A stretch of DNA of 14,618 bases from an uncultured Coriobacteriaceae bacterium (lineage in GTDB: Bacteria; Actinomycetota; Coriobacteriia; Coriobacteriales; Atopobiaceae): the NCBI GenBank assembly GCA_902772085.1, contig CACXZL010000022.1:1-14618 (forward strand), written 5' to 3'. The position numbers and the translations under genes are program-made. Positions 1-7,538 of the stretch are shown one piece after another. A model generated the notes under the pieces. That model worked only from the letters and a program-made list of their open reading frames with translations. It had not been told where the DNA came from and did no database searches. How positions within the stretch are numbered: position 1 is the first letter of the stretch; the number at the start of each line of letters is the position of its first letter.

Positions 1-1447
1 GGGCGAGGCGATCAGCCAAGAACGAGCCGGCGCCCAGGTTCTCGACGTAAACGCTGGCTTGCCCGAAATCGACGAGCCCGCCACGCTGGTGCGCCTCGTA
101 GAGGACCTCCAGGGCGTCACCACGCTGCCGCTTCAGATCGACTCGGCGGATCCCGCGGCCATCGAGGCTGCGGTGCGCATCTATCCCGGCAAGCCCATCA
201 TAAACAGCACGAACGGCAAGCAAGAGGTCCTCGATGCCGTGCTGCCCATCGCCCGGCACTATGGTTGTGCGGTGGTGGGGCTCACGCTCGACGAGGAAGG
301 CATTCCCGCCACGGCCGAAGGCCGTCTCAAGGTGGCGCGTCGCATCGTGGGCGCCTGCGACGAGCAGGGCATACCACGCGAGGACGTGCTCATCGACTGC
401 CTCACGATGGCCGTCTCCACAAACCAATCCGCCGCGCGCACGATTCTTGACGCGATTCGGTTGGTAAAGGCCGAGCTGCCCGGCGTGCGCACCGTGCTTG
501 GCGTGAGCAACATAAGCTTCGGCCTGCCCTCCGGCGTGCGCACCGTGCTTGGCGTGAGCAACATAAGCTTCGGCCTGCCCTTCCGCGAGTTGCTGAACGC
601 CACGTTCCTCACGGCCGCCTTCGAGGCGGGGCTGGACCTTGCGATCATGAACCCGCTCTCGCAGCGCTTCATGGACGCCGTCGCGGCCTGGCGCGTCTTC
701 AATGGTGAGGACAAGGGCGCGGCTGGCTACATCGAGGCAAACGCGGGCCGTACCGCGACCGTTGCGGTGGCTGGCGCTCCTTCAGGCGCGTCACTGCCTG
801 TCGCTGGCGAAGCGGCTGCGCATACGCCCGAGGAGCGCATTCACGCTGCGGTCCTGCAGGGCAGGGGAGAGCCTGTGGCCGAGGAGGTCCAGGCGCTCAT
901 CGCGGCTGGTGCCAAGCCGCTTGATGTGGTGAACGACGTGCTCATCCCCACGCTCGACGAGGTGGGCGAGCGTTTCGAGAAGGGTGCGTTCTTCCTGCCG
1001 CAGCTCATGGCATCCGCGGAGGCGGCGAAGGCGGGGTTCAACGCCATCCGTGAGGCGTCCCCTGCCGAGGACGTCCCTGCGAAAGGTGCCATCGCGCTTG
1101 CGACGGTGAAGGGCGACATTCACGACATCGGCAAAAACATCGTCAAGATGTTGCTCGAGAACTACGGCTATCAGATTCATGACCTGGGACGTGACGTTGA
1201 TCCGCAGGCGTTTGTTGACGAGGTGGTGCATGCCCACATAGAGCTCGCGGGCCTGAGCGCGCTCATGACCACTACCGTACCGGCCATGGCCGAGACCATC
1301 GAGCTCCTGCATAAGCAGGCGCCCTGGTGCAAGGTCATGGTGGGCGGGGCCGTGCTCAATCCAGAGTACGCCCGCATGGTGGGAGCGGACTTCTACGCAA
1401 GGGATGCCAGCGAGTCTGCCCGTATCGCCGCCGAGGTCTTGGGATGA
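1..1447 (+). CDS. metH: Cobalamin-dependent methyltransferase, MetH type (5' end missing)
   Basis: Catalyses corrinoid-mediated methyl transfer from methyltetrahydrofolate, most likely to homocysteine in methionine synthesis. The frame is open to the left edge (first full codon at base 2), so the start and probably an N-terminal homocysteine-binding domain lie outside; 481 residues are visible. Seen: pterin-binding barrel motifs GAQVLDVNAG, QIDSADP, INSTNGK, LIDCLTMAVS and GVSNISFGLP; a Pro/Ala linker near bases 735-830; a helical cap; then the B12 fold with GDIHDIGKNIV (the cobalt-ligand His codon is 1121-1123), SALMTTTV and VGGAVLN. The protein stops after the B12 domain, with no AdoMet-binding activation domain, as in short MetH forms of anaerobes. 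Odd: bases 480-581 are a perfect 51-bp tandem duplication that repeats the GVSNISFGLP pterin-site segment in frame and may impair the enzyme. Alternative: another corrinoid methyltransferase lacking the homocysteine domain, which the visible part cannot exclude. Confidence 0.9.
   Translation, partial: GEAISQERAGAQVLDVNAGLPEIDEPATLVRLVEDLQGVTTLPLQIDSADPAAIEAAVRIYPGKPIINSTNGKQEVLDAVLPIARHYGCAVVGLTLDEEGIPATAEGRLKVARRIVGACDEQGIPREDVLIDCLTMAVSTNQSAARTILDAIRLVKAELPGVRTVLGVSNISFGLPSGVRTVLGVSNISFGLPFRELLNATFLTAAFEAGLDLAIMNPLSQRFMDAVAAWRVFNGEDKGAAGYIEANAGRTATVAVAGAPSGASLPVAGEAAAHTPEERIHAAVLQGRGEPVAEEVQALIAAGAKPLDVVNDVLIPTLDEVGERFEKGAFFLPQLMASAEAAKAGFNAIREASPAEDVPAKGAIALATVKGDIHDIGKNIVKMLLENYGYQIHDLGRDVDPQAFVDEVVHAHIELAGLSALMTTTVPAMAETIELLHKQAPWCKVMVGGAVLNPEYARMVGADFYARDASESARIAAEVLG
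480..581 (+). repeat. Perfect 51-bp tandem duplication inside metH
   Basis: Bases 480-530 and 531-581 are identical. The unit is a multiple of three, so it adds 17 residues (GVRTVLGVSNISFGLP plus one more) without breaking the frame. Deleting one copy restores the expected run LPG-VRTVLGVSNISFGLP-FRELLN. Confidence 0.98.
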
Positions 1448-1521
1448 ACCAGTCAAGAAAGGGCATCCCACGGTGACCTATAGAGATGCTCCCTAAGATA
1501 AACACGGGCAAGGAGAACACC

Positions 1522-3504
1522 ATGATTTTGCAACGATCCGACGCACGCCGATACGACAAACTGTTTCTCGGTTTCATGGACAACGTCGCACCGACCTTTG
1601 GGCTCAAGAGCACGCCGCGGTTTCCTTGCGAGGACCTGACTGCAGGAGACATGTGCATGCTGCTCGAAGGAGTGTGGGGTCCATTTGGCGACCGCGGCAT
1701 CATCGACGACTTCGTGAGCGCCAACCCGCTGCGCTTCAATCGCACGGACCTGCGCGAGATAGAGGGCTGGAGGGACGCGCTTTTTGCTGACTTCCACGTC
1801 GTCCGCGACGGCCGCGACACGGTTTTTATGTACGACGACCGCTCGTATGTGGTGCGTGGCGTGGGGTCGGAGGCCGAGGTAGACCTGGGCTTGGAGCTGC
1901 CTGCCCTCTGCACTGCGTTGGTCATTCCCTTCGCGGGCCTTCTGACCCACGGCTCGGTGGTGGAGGACCTCCCCACCGCCCTTGTTCATGATGACCTCAC
2001 TTCGCGTGATGTGCAGGAGGCCATCGCCCGCCAGAAGGCCGAGGGCCGTCGTGTCTCCACGGCAAAGGACTTCGCGAGAAACATCTCTGCGGTGCAGGCC
2101 TCACAGCAGAAGTACAACGGCATGCGTGCGGAGGAAGACGAGCGGGCATATGGTGACGGCCCTGCGCCGGAGCAGTATCCCGGTCTGCTCGCGGGACTCT
2201 CTGCCGAGGAACGCGCAAAGGCGGTGGAGGAGCACAAGAAGGCTCTTGAAGAAGCCTTGACGTTTGAAGACCGGCAGCGCAGATATCAGGACTTGCGAGA
2301 GAACATCAAGGCGGATTGTGTGGATGGAGACCTGGCTTGGACGCTTGCCCAGGCATTCGACACGCTCGACGAAGACGATCTCCTGAGCATGGCGGATCGC
2401 AACGGCATCACGCGCGAAGACGTGCTCGCGGATCGCTCGAAACTCTGCAAAGAGTTGGCGCGCGTGTGTGATAGGGACCCCGAAGCGCTGCTGGGTCCTG
2501 CCGTTATGTGCGGACGCTGGGCGGTGGAGGAGGTGAAGCGCGTGTACGACGCGGGCGGCCTGCTCACGATTCCCGACGTTGGAGACCTGCTCAAGGACGT
2601 GCCCCATCCCTTCTTCCCGTGCGTGCAGCTCTTCCATCGCGACAACACCTTCGCTTGCATCATGCCACGTGAGGTGCGAGACGCGCTGACGCATGCCGAC
2701 TGGGCGGCTCAATTCGAGCGCTCGGATAGGTTGCAAGAGGCGTACAAGTACCTCGATGCCTTGCAAGACATGCGAGGCGTGGTGAGGATGGACAAGGCCT
2801 TGGAGGAGTGCTTCGATCACGTGGACGAGCTCAACGGTGCGGAAGTGCTGCTCATGATCAAGGAGCGGCTCTATCGTGGCTGGGGATCGCTGGAGGTGCA
2901 CTACATCGATGACGAGCGATACTTCGTGGAGTCCGACATCATGCTCGCAGAGATCTTGGGGGCGTATCAGGATGATATCGCGCGAGGTTCAGAGGGTTTC
3001 AAACAGATGCGGCAGCGGCTTTCGGCCGAGATGGACGACATAGAAGGACTCATAAACAAAACCGATCACTTCTTGACGCATGCGATCCTGCAGGCGCAAG
3101 AGGGCAAGCCACCGTGCCCGCCCAGCGAGGACATACTGAGCCATGCCGTAGCGGGTGCCGTGATGAGGACGCCGGAAGCCCAGGCGCTCGTGTCCTACTT
3201 TGACGCGCACGTACCCGAAGGCGAGGACGAGTACACCTTTGGCACGGAGGCGGTGTACAGCGTCATCGACCATGCCCGCGGCCTCATCAACTTCGAAGCT
3301 CTCTTCGGTGGCCTCGCTGATATGGGATTCGTGCCGACCGAGGAGCAGCTGGAGGAGATGCTGCCCCTGATCAGGAGCCTCGATGAGGTCGTACCCAAAT
3401 GGACAAACAACGGCTGGGCGCCTCGTGACCTTCCCCTCGACGAGGATCGCGTCCATACGGTCCAGTTCAAGGAAATGTCCATTCCCGTCCGCACACGCAG
3501 ATAA
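1522..3504 (+). CDS. Conserved-looking hypothetical protein, 660 aa
   Basis: Function not recognised. The start at 1522 is chosen because AAGGAG lies at 1510-1515 with 6-nt spacing; an in-frame ATG at 1486 has no such site. The protein looks soluble and acidic: no signal peptide, no convincing membrane segment, no obvious nucleotide-binding or catalytic motif. Residues about 1-160 form a compact-looking segment rich in aromatic and acidic residues (e.g. RRYDKLFLGFMDNVAP, LLEGVWGPFGDRGIIDDFV, FMYDDRSYVVRG). Residues about 165-275 are highly charged and probably helical (SAEERAKAVEEHKKALEEAL). The remainder is a long helical-looking region with scattered Cys. Third-position GC and codon use resemble the flanking housekeeping genes, so it looks like a resident gene. 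It begins 74 bp after metH; a weak TATAGA at 1479-1484 could be its own -10 box, but I see no matching -35. Confidence 0.85.
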   Translation: MILQRSDARRYDKLFLGFMDNVAPTFGLKSTPRFPCEDLTAGDMCMLLEGVWGPFGDRGIIDDFVSANPLRFNRTDLREIEGWRDALFADFHVVRDGRDTVFMYDDRSYVVRGVGSEAEVDLGLELPALCTALVIPFAGLLTHGSVVEDLPTALVHDDLTSRDVQEAIARQKAEGRRVSTAKDFARNISAVQASQQKYNGMRAEEDERAYGDGPAPEQYPGLLAGLSAEERAKAVEEHKKALEEALTFEDRQRRYQDLRENIKADCVDGDLAWTLAQAFDTLDEDDLLSMADRNGITREDVLADRSKLCKELARVCDRDPEALLGPAVMCGRWAVEEVKRVYDAGGLLTIPDVGDLLKDVPHPFFPCVQLFHRDNTFACIMPREVRDALTHADWAAQFERSDRLQEAYKYLDALQDMRGVVRMDKALEECFDHVDELNGAEVLLMIKERLYRGWGSLEVHYIDDERYFVESDIMLAEILGAYQDDIARGSEGFKQMRQRLSAEMDDIEGLINKTDHFLTHAILQAQEGKPPCPPSEDILSHAVAGAVMRTPEAQALVSYFDAHVPEGEDEYTFGTEAVYSVIDHARGLINFEALFGGLADMGFVPTEEQLEEMLPLIRSLDEVVPKWTNNGWAPRDLPLDEDRVHTVQFKEMSIPVRTRR

Positions 3505-3691
3505 ACCTGGCGAGCCCTGACGCGGTTTACCAAATCAGGTGGCGTCACCAGCGGTTTGCCTGCAACGCCTCGGTTCTTGTTGTCCGCTTTGCTATTGTTT
3601 CCCACACCGTCAACCGATGCGCGGCGCACCAAACACCGCGTATGCGCTACGCTGTATCTATCTATGAAAAACCAAGGTAAGGAGTCGCTAC

Positions 3692-5386
3692 ATGCCCACT
3701 AAGCCAGCCGCACCTATTGACATTACCACCACCGATGCCTGGAAGGCGCTCGCCGCACACTACGCCGAGCTGCAGGAGCAGGGCATCAGCTTGAAGGATT
3801 GGTTTGCCGCCGATCCCGATCGCGTGTCCAAGTTGTCGTTCGACACGTCCGATCTGCACTTCGACCTCTCAAAGAACCTCCTTACCGACAAGACAGTGGA
3901 GCTTCTGCTCGACCTCTGCCGTGCCGCAGGTGTGGAGGAGCGCCGCGACGCCATGTATGCCGGTGAGCATATCAATACCACCGAGGACCGCGCCGTGTTT
4001 CACACCGGCCTGCGCCGACCGGCGGACGAGAAGGGCAAGTTCATCGTGGACGGCGCCGACGCGGTGGCCGACGTGCACGAGGTTTTGGACAAGATGTACG
4101 CCTTCGCCGACCGTGTGCGCTCTGGCGAGTGGAAGGGCGTCACGGGCAAGAAGATCGAGAACGTTGTGTCCATCGGCATCGGCGGCTCCGACCTCGGCCC
4201 GGTCATGATCTACGAGGCTCTCAAGGCAAACCTCACCGGCCCTGCCTGCCGCTTCGTGAGCAACATCGACCCCAACGACATCGCCGAGAAGGTCAAGGGC
4301 CTCGACCCCGAGACCACGCTCATGATCGTCGTGTCCAAGACCTTCACCACGCTCGAGACCATCACCAACGCCAAGATGGCCCGCTGGTGGCTGCTCGACG
4401 CGCTGCGCAAGTCCGGCGCCATCGCCGCGGACGGAAGCCAGGACGCCGACGCTATCGCCAAGCACTTCGTGGCTGTCTCCACCAACCTCGAGCTCGTGGC
4501 CGACTTCGGTATTGATCCCGTGAACGCCTTCGGCTTCTGGAGCTGGGTCGGTGGCCGTTACTCCGTTGACTCCGCGGTGGGTCTGGCCCTCATCCTCGCC
4601 TACGGCAAGGAGACCTTCGAGGCGCTGCTCTCCGGCTTCCACGACATGGACGTGTACTTCCAGGAGACGCCGCTCGAGCAGAACGTCATCGCCCTCATGG
4701 CCATGACAAACATCTGGTACAACAACTTCTTTGAGTTCGAGACGCACGCGGTCCTGCCCTACAACCAGTACCTGCACCGCTTCGCCGCCTACCTGCAGCA
4801 GCTCACCATGGAGTCCAACGGCAAGAGCGTGCGCTGGGACGGTAGCCCCGTCACCTGCGGCACCGGCGAGATCTTCTGGGGTGAGCCTGGCACTAACGGC
4901 CAGCACGCCTTCTACCAGCTGGTACACCAGGGCACCAAGCCCGTGCCGGCGGACTTCATCGCCTTCGTAAACAGTGCCAACCCCATTCAGTGCGAGGGAC
5001 AGGACGTGCACGAGCTCTTCCTCGGCAACTTCCTCGCCCAGACCAAGGCGCTTGCCTTTGGAAAGACGGCCGACGAGGTTCGCGCCGAGGGCACGCCCGA
5101 GTGGATTGTGCCGGCACGTTGCTTCGAGGGCAACCGTCCCACGACCAGCATCTTCGGTACCGAGCTGAACCCGCACACGCTTGGCGAGCTCATCGCGCTC
5201 TACGAGCACATCACCTTCGTCGAGGGCGTGGTTTGGGGCATCGACTCCTTCGACCAGTGGGGCGTCGAGCTCGGCAAGCAGCTCGCCAAGCAGATCACCC
5301 CGGCGCTGCACGACGACGAGGCACTGGCCGCTCAGGATGCCTCCACGCAGGCGCTCATCGAGTTCTACCGCGCAAATCGCAAGTAG
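3692..5386 (+). CDS. pgi: Glucose-6-phosphate isomerase
   Basis: Interconverts glucose-6-phosphate and fructose-6-phosphate in cytoplasmic glycolysis and gluconeogenesis. At 564 residues it is the long form, close to the enterobacterial and eukaryotic length. Seen motifs: phosphosugar-binding VSIGIGGSDLGP (159-170), SKTFTTLET (215-223), the family signature FWSWVGGRYSVDSAVGL (282-298), WGEPGTNGQHAF (396-407) with the putative catalytic Glu398 and ring-opening His405, and the second signature GIDSFDQWGVELGKQLA (516-532) with the conserved Lys529. The start is fixed by AAGGAG at 3679-3684, 7 nt before the ATG. It appears to be a single-gene unit: 187 bp separate it from the gene before, and a strong terminator follows at 5421. 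I could not identify a convincing promoter in 3505-3691. Confidence 0.99.
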   Translation: MPTKPAAPIDITTTDAWKALAAHYAELQEQGISLKDWFAADPDRVSKLSFDTSDLHFDLSKNLLTDKTVELLLDLCRAAGVEERRDAMYAGEHINTTEDRAVFHTGLRRPADEKGKFIVDGADAVADVHEVLDKMYAFADRVRSGEWKGVTGKKIENVVSIGIGGSDLGPVMIYEALKANLTGPACRFVSNIDPNDIAEKVKGLDPETTLMIVVSKTFTTLETITNAKMARWWLLDALRKSGAIAADGSQDADAIAKHFVAVSTNLELVADFGIDPVNAFGFWSWVGGRYSVDSAVGLALILAYGKETFEALLSGFHDMDVYFQETPLEQNVIALMAMTNIWYNNFFEFETHAVLPYNQYLHRFAAYLQQLTMESNGKSVRWDGSPVTCGTGEIFWGEPGTNGQHAFYQLVHQGTKPVPADFIAFVNSANPIQCEGQDVHELFLGNFLAQTKALAFGKTADEVRAEGTPEWIVPARCFEGNRPTTSIFGTELNPHTLGELIALYEHITFVEGVVWGIDSFDQWGVELGKQLAKQITPALHDDEALAAQDASTQALIEFYRANRK

Positions 5387-5420
5387 TTCTTAGCCGCGCC
5401 ACACGGGCGCTATGAGTCGG

Positions 5421-5463
5421 CGGGTCCTTGCAGTTGACGCTGCGAGGACCCGTTCTTGTTTGT
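5421..5463 (+). terminator. Rho-independent terminator of pgi
   Basis: A 13-bp stem (5421-5433 with 5440-5452, one G-U pair), a 6-nt loop (TTGACG) and a T-rich tail TTCTTGTTTGT, placed 34 bp after the pgi stop. This is a classical intrinsic terminator. Confidence 0.93.
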
Positions 5464-5645
5464 GCGGATCGAGCCGGCGTGGCACCTTCTGGGTTGGCGC
5501 GGCGCCTGCTCGGGTACGGAGGCCTACTGGCGCGGGCTCGCCAAACGGGCGATGCCTCTTGGCGCCTCCCAAGGGCGTGCGCCGCTTCCGGGGCGGGGCC
5601 AAGTCGAGGCGTCCTTCGGATGGGTAGACAGAGACGCATTCCCAC

Positions 5646-5695
5646 CGACTGGATATAGAATAATGCCTATCGACTGGGTATAGAACAATATCTAC
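5646..5695 (+). repeat. Two 25-bp imperfect tandem repeats
   Basis: Units 5646-5670 and 5671-5695 both start CGACTGG and share 20 of 25 positions; all five differences are transitions. Each unit ends in an AAyAATryCTAy core that recurs in the repeats beyond 7300. Confidence 0.85.
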
Positions 5696-5707
5696 CAGGT
5701 AGGTATT
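5687..5707. repeat. 10-bp inverted repeat with 1-nt spacer
   Basis: AATATCTACC (5687-5696) faces GGTAGGTATT (5698-5707) across a single A, with one mismatch (a G-U pair if transcribed). It is operator-like in form. The half-site GGTAGGTATT is shared with 7393-7402. Confidence 0.8.
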
Positions 5708-5760
5708 TATGGCCGTGCAGATGGCCCGGTTTATCTGCGGTTTTACAAAAGCTTGTGAAA

Positions 5761-5782
5761 CCTAGTGGGTAGGTATGCATAC
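5761..5782. repeat. Copy of the CCTAkkGGGTAGGTAT repeat with adjoining palindrome
   Basis: CCTAGTGGGTAGGTAT (5761-5776) matches CCTATGGGGTAGGTAT at 7386-7401 in 14 of 16 positions. It runs into the 10-bp perfect palindrome GTATGCATAC (5773-5782). Confidence 0.75.
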
Positions 5783-6199
5783 ATACTTAGACGGCACTTG
5801 TTTGGCGGTGGGTCAAAGAAGCGGCAAAGAAACGCCGTCGGTCGGTGAAGCAGTCGCCACTAGAATGCAGGCGCGTCTGCAGAGACGCCGCGAGGGTGCT
5901 GGCGTGTGAGGACGAGTGCGGAAGCACAGCCCTGGCAAGTATTGCGTCGCCGATGCAGCGTGGGCCGGATTGAAAGATGCCGTAAGCCAAGCGGCTCTCA
6001 AGGCCGCAAAGCCGGGTCTCAAAAACCACAAGGCTGAAGGAATCCTCAAACAACCCCCATGCTCCTCTTGTGCACCCGCCATGAGCTTGGCATTCTGTTT
6101 CCCGCGGGGAAAGGACCGCGAGATGGATGAGACTTTTGTGCGCAACGGCTCGTGTATGGTGTTGGTTTCGGCAGCCGTTGCGTTCAAAGGAGTTGAAAA

Positions 6200-7219
6200 A
6201 TGACCGTTGTCTTGGGCTATGTATGGGGTATTTGGTGGTGGAGGTGCGCGGACTCTCGTATCGACGTGGACCCGCTGCGAGTGCTGTTCTCCAAGCTGCC
6301 CACATCGCAGGTGAAGATTGCGGAACTGCGCAAAGCCGGCCTCGACAAGTTTCGCGAGTCGTGCGAGATGCGCGGCATCCCTCGAACGTTGCCGGTGGAC
6401 ATAGTGGTGTGTGGCGACTCGCCATGTCCCCGCACGCGTGAGGTCCAAGTGCATCGATGGAACGGATTCCTGCCGCAATGGTTCCTTTGCGGCGTGGGCG
6501 AGGACTACTTTGTGTGTGCGCCGGAATTCTGCTTCATCATGGTGGCGGGCAACATCCGGAGCATCATGCGAGAGCACGTGCGGAAATGGCAGTACGTCGT
6601 GGCTCTGGTGGAGCTTGGATGCGAGCTGTGCGGCATGTATTCGCTACAAAACACGCGGCGCGGGTTCAAGGATCGCACAAGACCGCTCACGAGCAGCACG
6701 AATTTGTACGCCTTCGCCGGCCGCGTGACGCACGAGCGCGGCACTTCGATGGTGTTTGCCGCACTGCCATGGGTGGTGGACGGGATGAGATCGCCCATGG
6801 AAACGGTGCTGTATCTCATGCTCTGCGCGCCGCGCAAATGGGGAAGCCTGGCGTTGCCGCGTCCGTTGTGCAATGTCCTGCTCGACGTACCTGAACATCT
6901 GTGGGACAAGACAACCTTGCGGCATATCCGCCCCGACTTCCTCTGGCCTGAGTTATGCCTGATTGTGGAGTACAACGGGGAGGATTCGCACGAGGGAAGG
7001 GGCCCATACGATCAGGAGAAGCAGGAGCTCGCGCAAGACATGGGGTACAAAGTCATTACGTTTCGCAAACAAGACCTCTACGATCTGGGGAGATTCAACG
7101 CAAAGGCCCGGTCGGTCGCGCGCTACCTTGGCAGGAGGCTCCCCGCGGCCAGTCCGGACTTCACAGCCCTCCAACAAACGCTCCAGCAAATGCTCCTGAA
7201 ACACCAACGCTGGGTGTGA
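6200..7219 (+). CDS. Lone AbiEi-like / DUF559-type PD-(D/E)XK nuclease-like protein
   Basis: Start supported by AAAGGAG at 6186-6192, 7 nt before the ATG; 339 residues, predicted cytoplasmic. The N-terminal and middle part (about 60-150: VDIVVCG, EVQVHRW, a hydrophobic 'VCAPEFCFIMVAG' strand-helix, then LGCELCGMYSL) resembles the AbiEi antitoxin-like region of many actinobacterial proteins. The C-terminal part (about 198-297) has the layout of a DUF559/Vsr-like nuclease fold: SPMET with Glu201, IRPDFLWPE with Asp246, LIVEYNG with Glu257, then DQEKQELAQDMGYKVITF. A Tyr stands where a classical ExK lysine would be, so catalysis is uncertain. Twelve Cys is unusually many. Codon use is looser than in the neighbours, suggesting acquisition. 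No AbiEii-type toxin or methylase lies next to it. It sits between two clusters of related repeats. The family assignment is by motif recognition only; a transcriptional regulator is an alternative. Confidence 0.7.
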   Translation: MTVVLGYVWGIWWWRCADSRIDVDPLRVLFSKLPTSQVKIAELRKAGLDKFRESCEMRGIPRTLPVDIVVCGDSPCPRTREVQVHRWNGFLPQWFLCGVGEDYFVCAPEFCFIMVAGNIRSIMREHVRKWQYVVALVELGCELCGMYSLQNTRRGFKDRTRPLTSSTNLYAFAGRVTHERGTSMVFAALPWVVDGMRSPMETVLYLMLCAPRKWGSLALPRPLCNVLLDVPEHLWDKTTLRHIRPDFLWPELCLIVEYNGEDSHEGRGPYDQEKQELAQDMGYKVITFRKQDLYDLGRFNAKARSVARYLGRRLPAASPDFTALQQTLQQMLLKHQRWV

Positions 7220-7259
7220 GGGCGGTCGGTCGGCGACGTTGAGCAGCTCCGGAGGGCGG

Positions 7260-7308
7260 GGATTCCTATGGGGTAGGTTTTCAGCAGAAATCTACCCCAT
7301 AGGAATCC
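7260..7308. repeat. Large hairpin: 21-bp inverted repeat
   Basis: Arms 7260-7280 and 7288-7308 are complementary with one mismatch (G-U if transcribed) around the 7-nt loop TCAGCAG. Each arm contains the CCTATGGGGTAG core. No T tract follows on either strand close enough for a normal terminator, so it looks like a DNA element or binding site rather than a transcription stop. Confidence 0.93.
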
Positions 7309-7406
7309 AACAATACCTACGGGGCGGGAAACAACCGCACTCTGCGCCGAGGCGTTTACCTGCAAGTATGCGGTAGTGGAAAAAACCTATGGGGTAGGTA
7401 TTGTTG
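7308..7406. repeat. Perfect 13-bp inverted repeat, 73 bp apart
   Basis: CAACAATACCTAC (7308-7320) and GTAGGTATTGTTG (7394-7406) are exact reverse complements. The right copy extends leftward as CCTATGGGGTAGGT (7386-7399), identical over 14 bp to 7265-7278. Confidence 0.9.
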
Positions 7407-7532
7407 AAGACCATCAAGGTGCCTTTTTATGGTGGTCAAGGGACGAGTCAGGCTGCGGGGCTGCTGGCGGGTTTTTGCTTGCAAGGTCGTCTTTGCCCGT
7501 CAAAACCAAGAGACGGAACCATGATTTGAGCG

Positions 7533-7538
7533 TATTAT
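7533..7538 (+). promoter_or_regulatory. Possible -10 box for the transporter operon
   Basis: TATTAT lies 33 bp before the first transporter start in an AT-richer patch. No good -35 hexamer stands at 16-18 bp, so this is a weak suggestion. Confidence 0.25.

Larger units (their letters stand above)
5464..6199. other. Long intergenic stretch without a convincing gene
   Basis: About 740 bp between the pgi terminator and the next gene. 5464-5640 is very GC-rich and has short hairpins without T tails (e.g. around 5554-5576). 5641-5785 is clearly AT-richer and carries the repeat cluster described separately. 5786-6199 looks like decayed or non-coding DNA. A 95-codon GTG-initiated frame (5916-6203) ends in an ATGA overlap with the next gene, but its translation has no recognisable feature, so it is not called. 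No tRNA-like cloverleaf was seen. Confidence 0.6.

Noticed and set aside
3502..3553. Possible terminator after the unknown protein gene (TAAACC/GGTTTA and GGTG/CACC pairings)
   Set aside because: Short stems and no T tract.
3869..5311. 480-codon reverse-strand frame inside pgi
   Set aside because: Mirror of a strongly biased coding gene; Val/Gly/His/Leu-rich with no family features.
5646..5707. CRISPR-like array
   Set aside because: The two 25-bp units are directly abutting with no unique spacers, and no cas genes are present.
5916..6203. 95-codon forward frame with ATGA overlap to the next gene
   Set aside because: Unconvincing start, no recognisable protein character and mixed codon use; the overlap arises automatically from ATG followed by A. 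Kept only as a finding.
5787..6577. Long reverse-strand frames opposite the nuclease-like gene start
   Set aside because: No ribosome binding site or domain; Ser/Arg/His-rich translation typical of antisense frames in GC-rich DNA.
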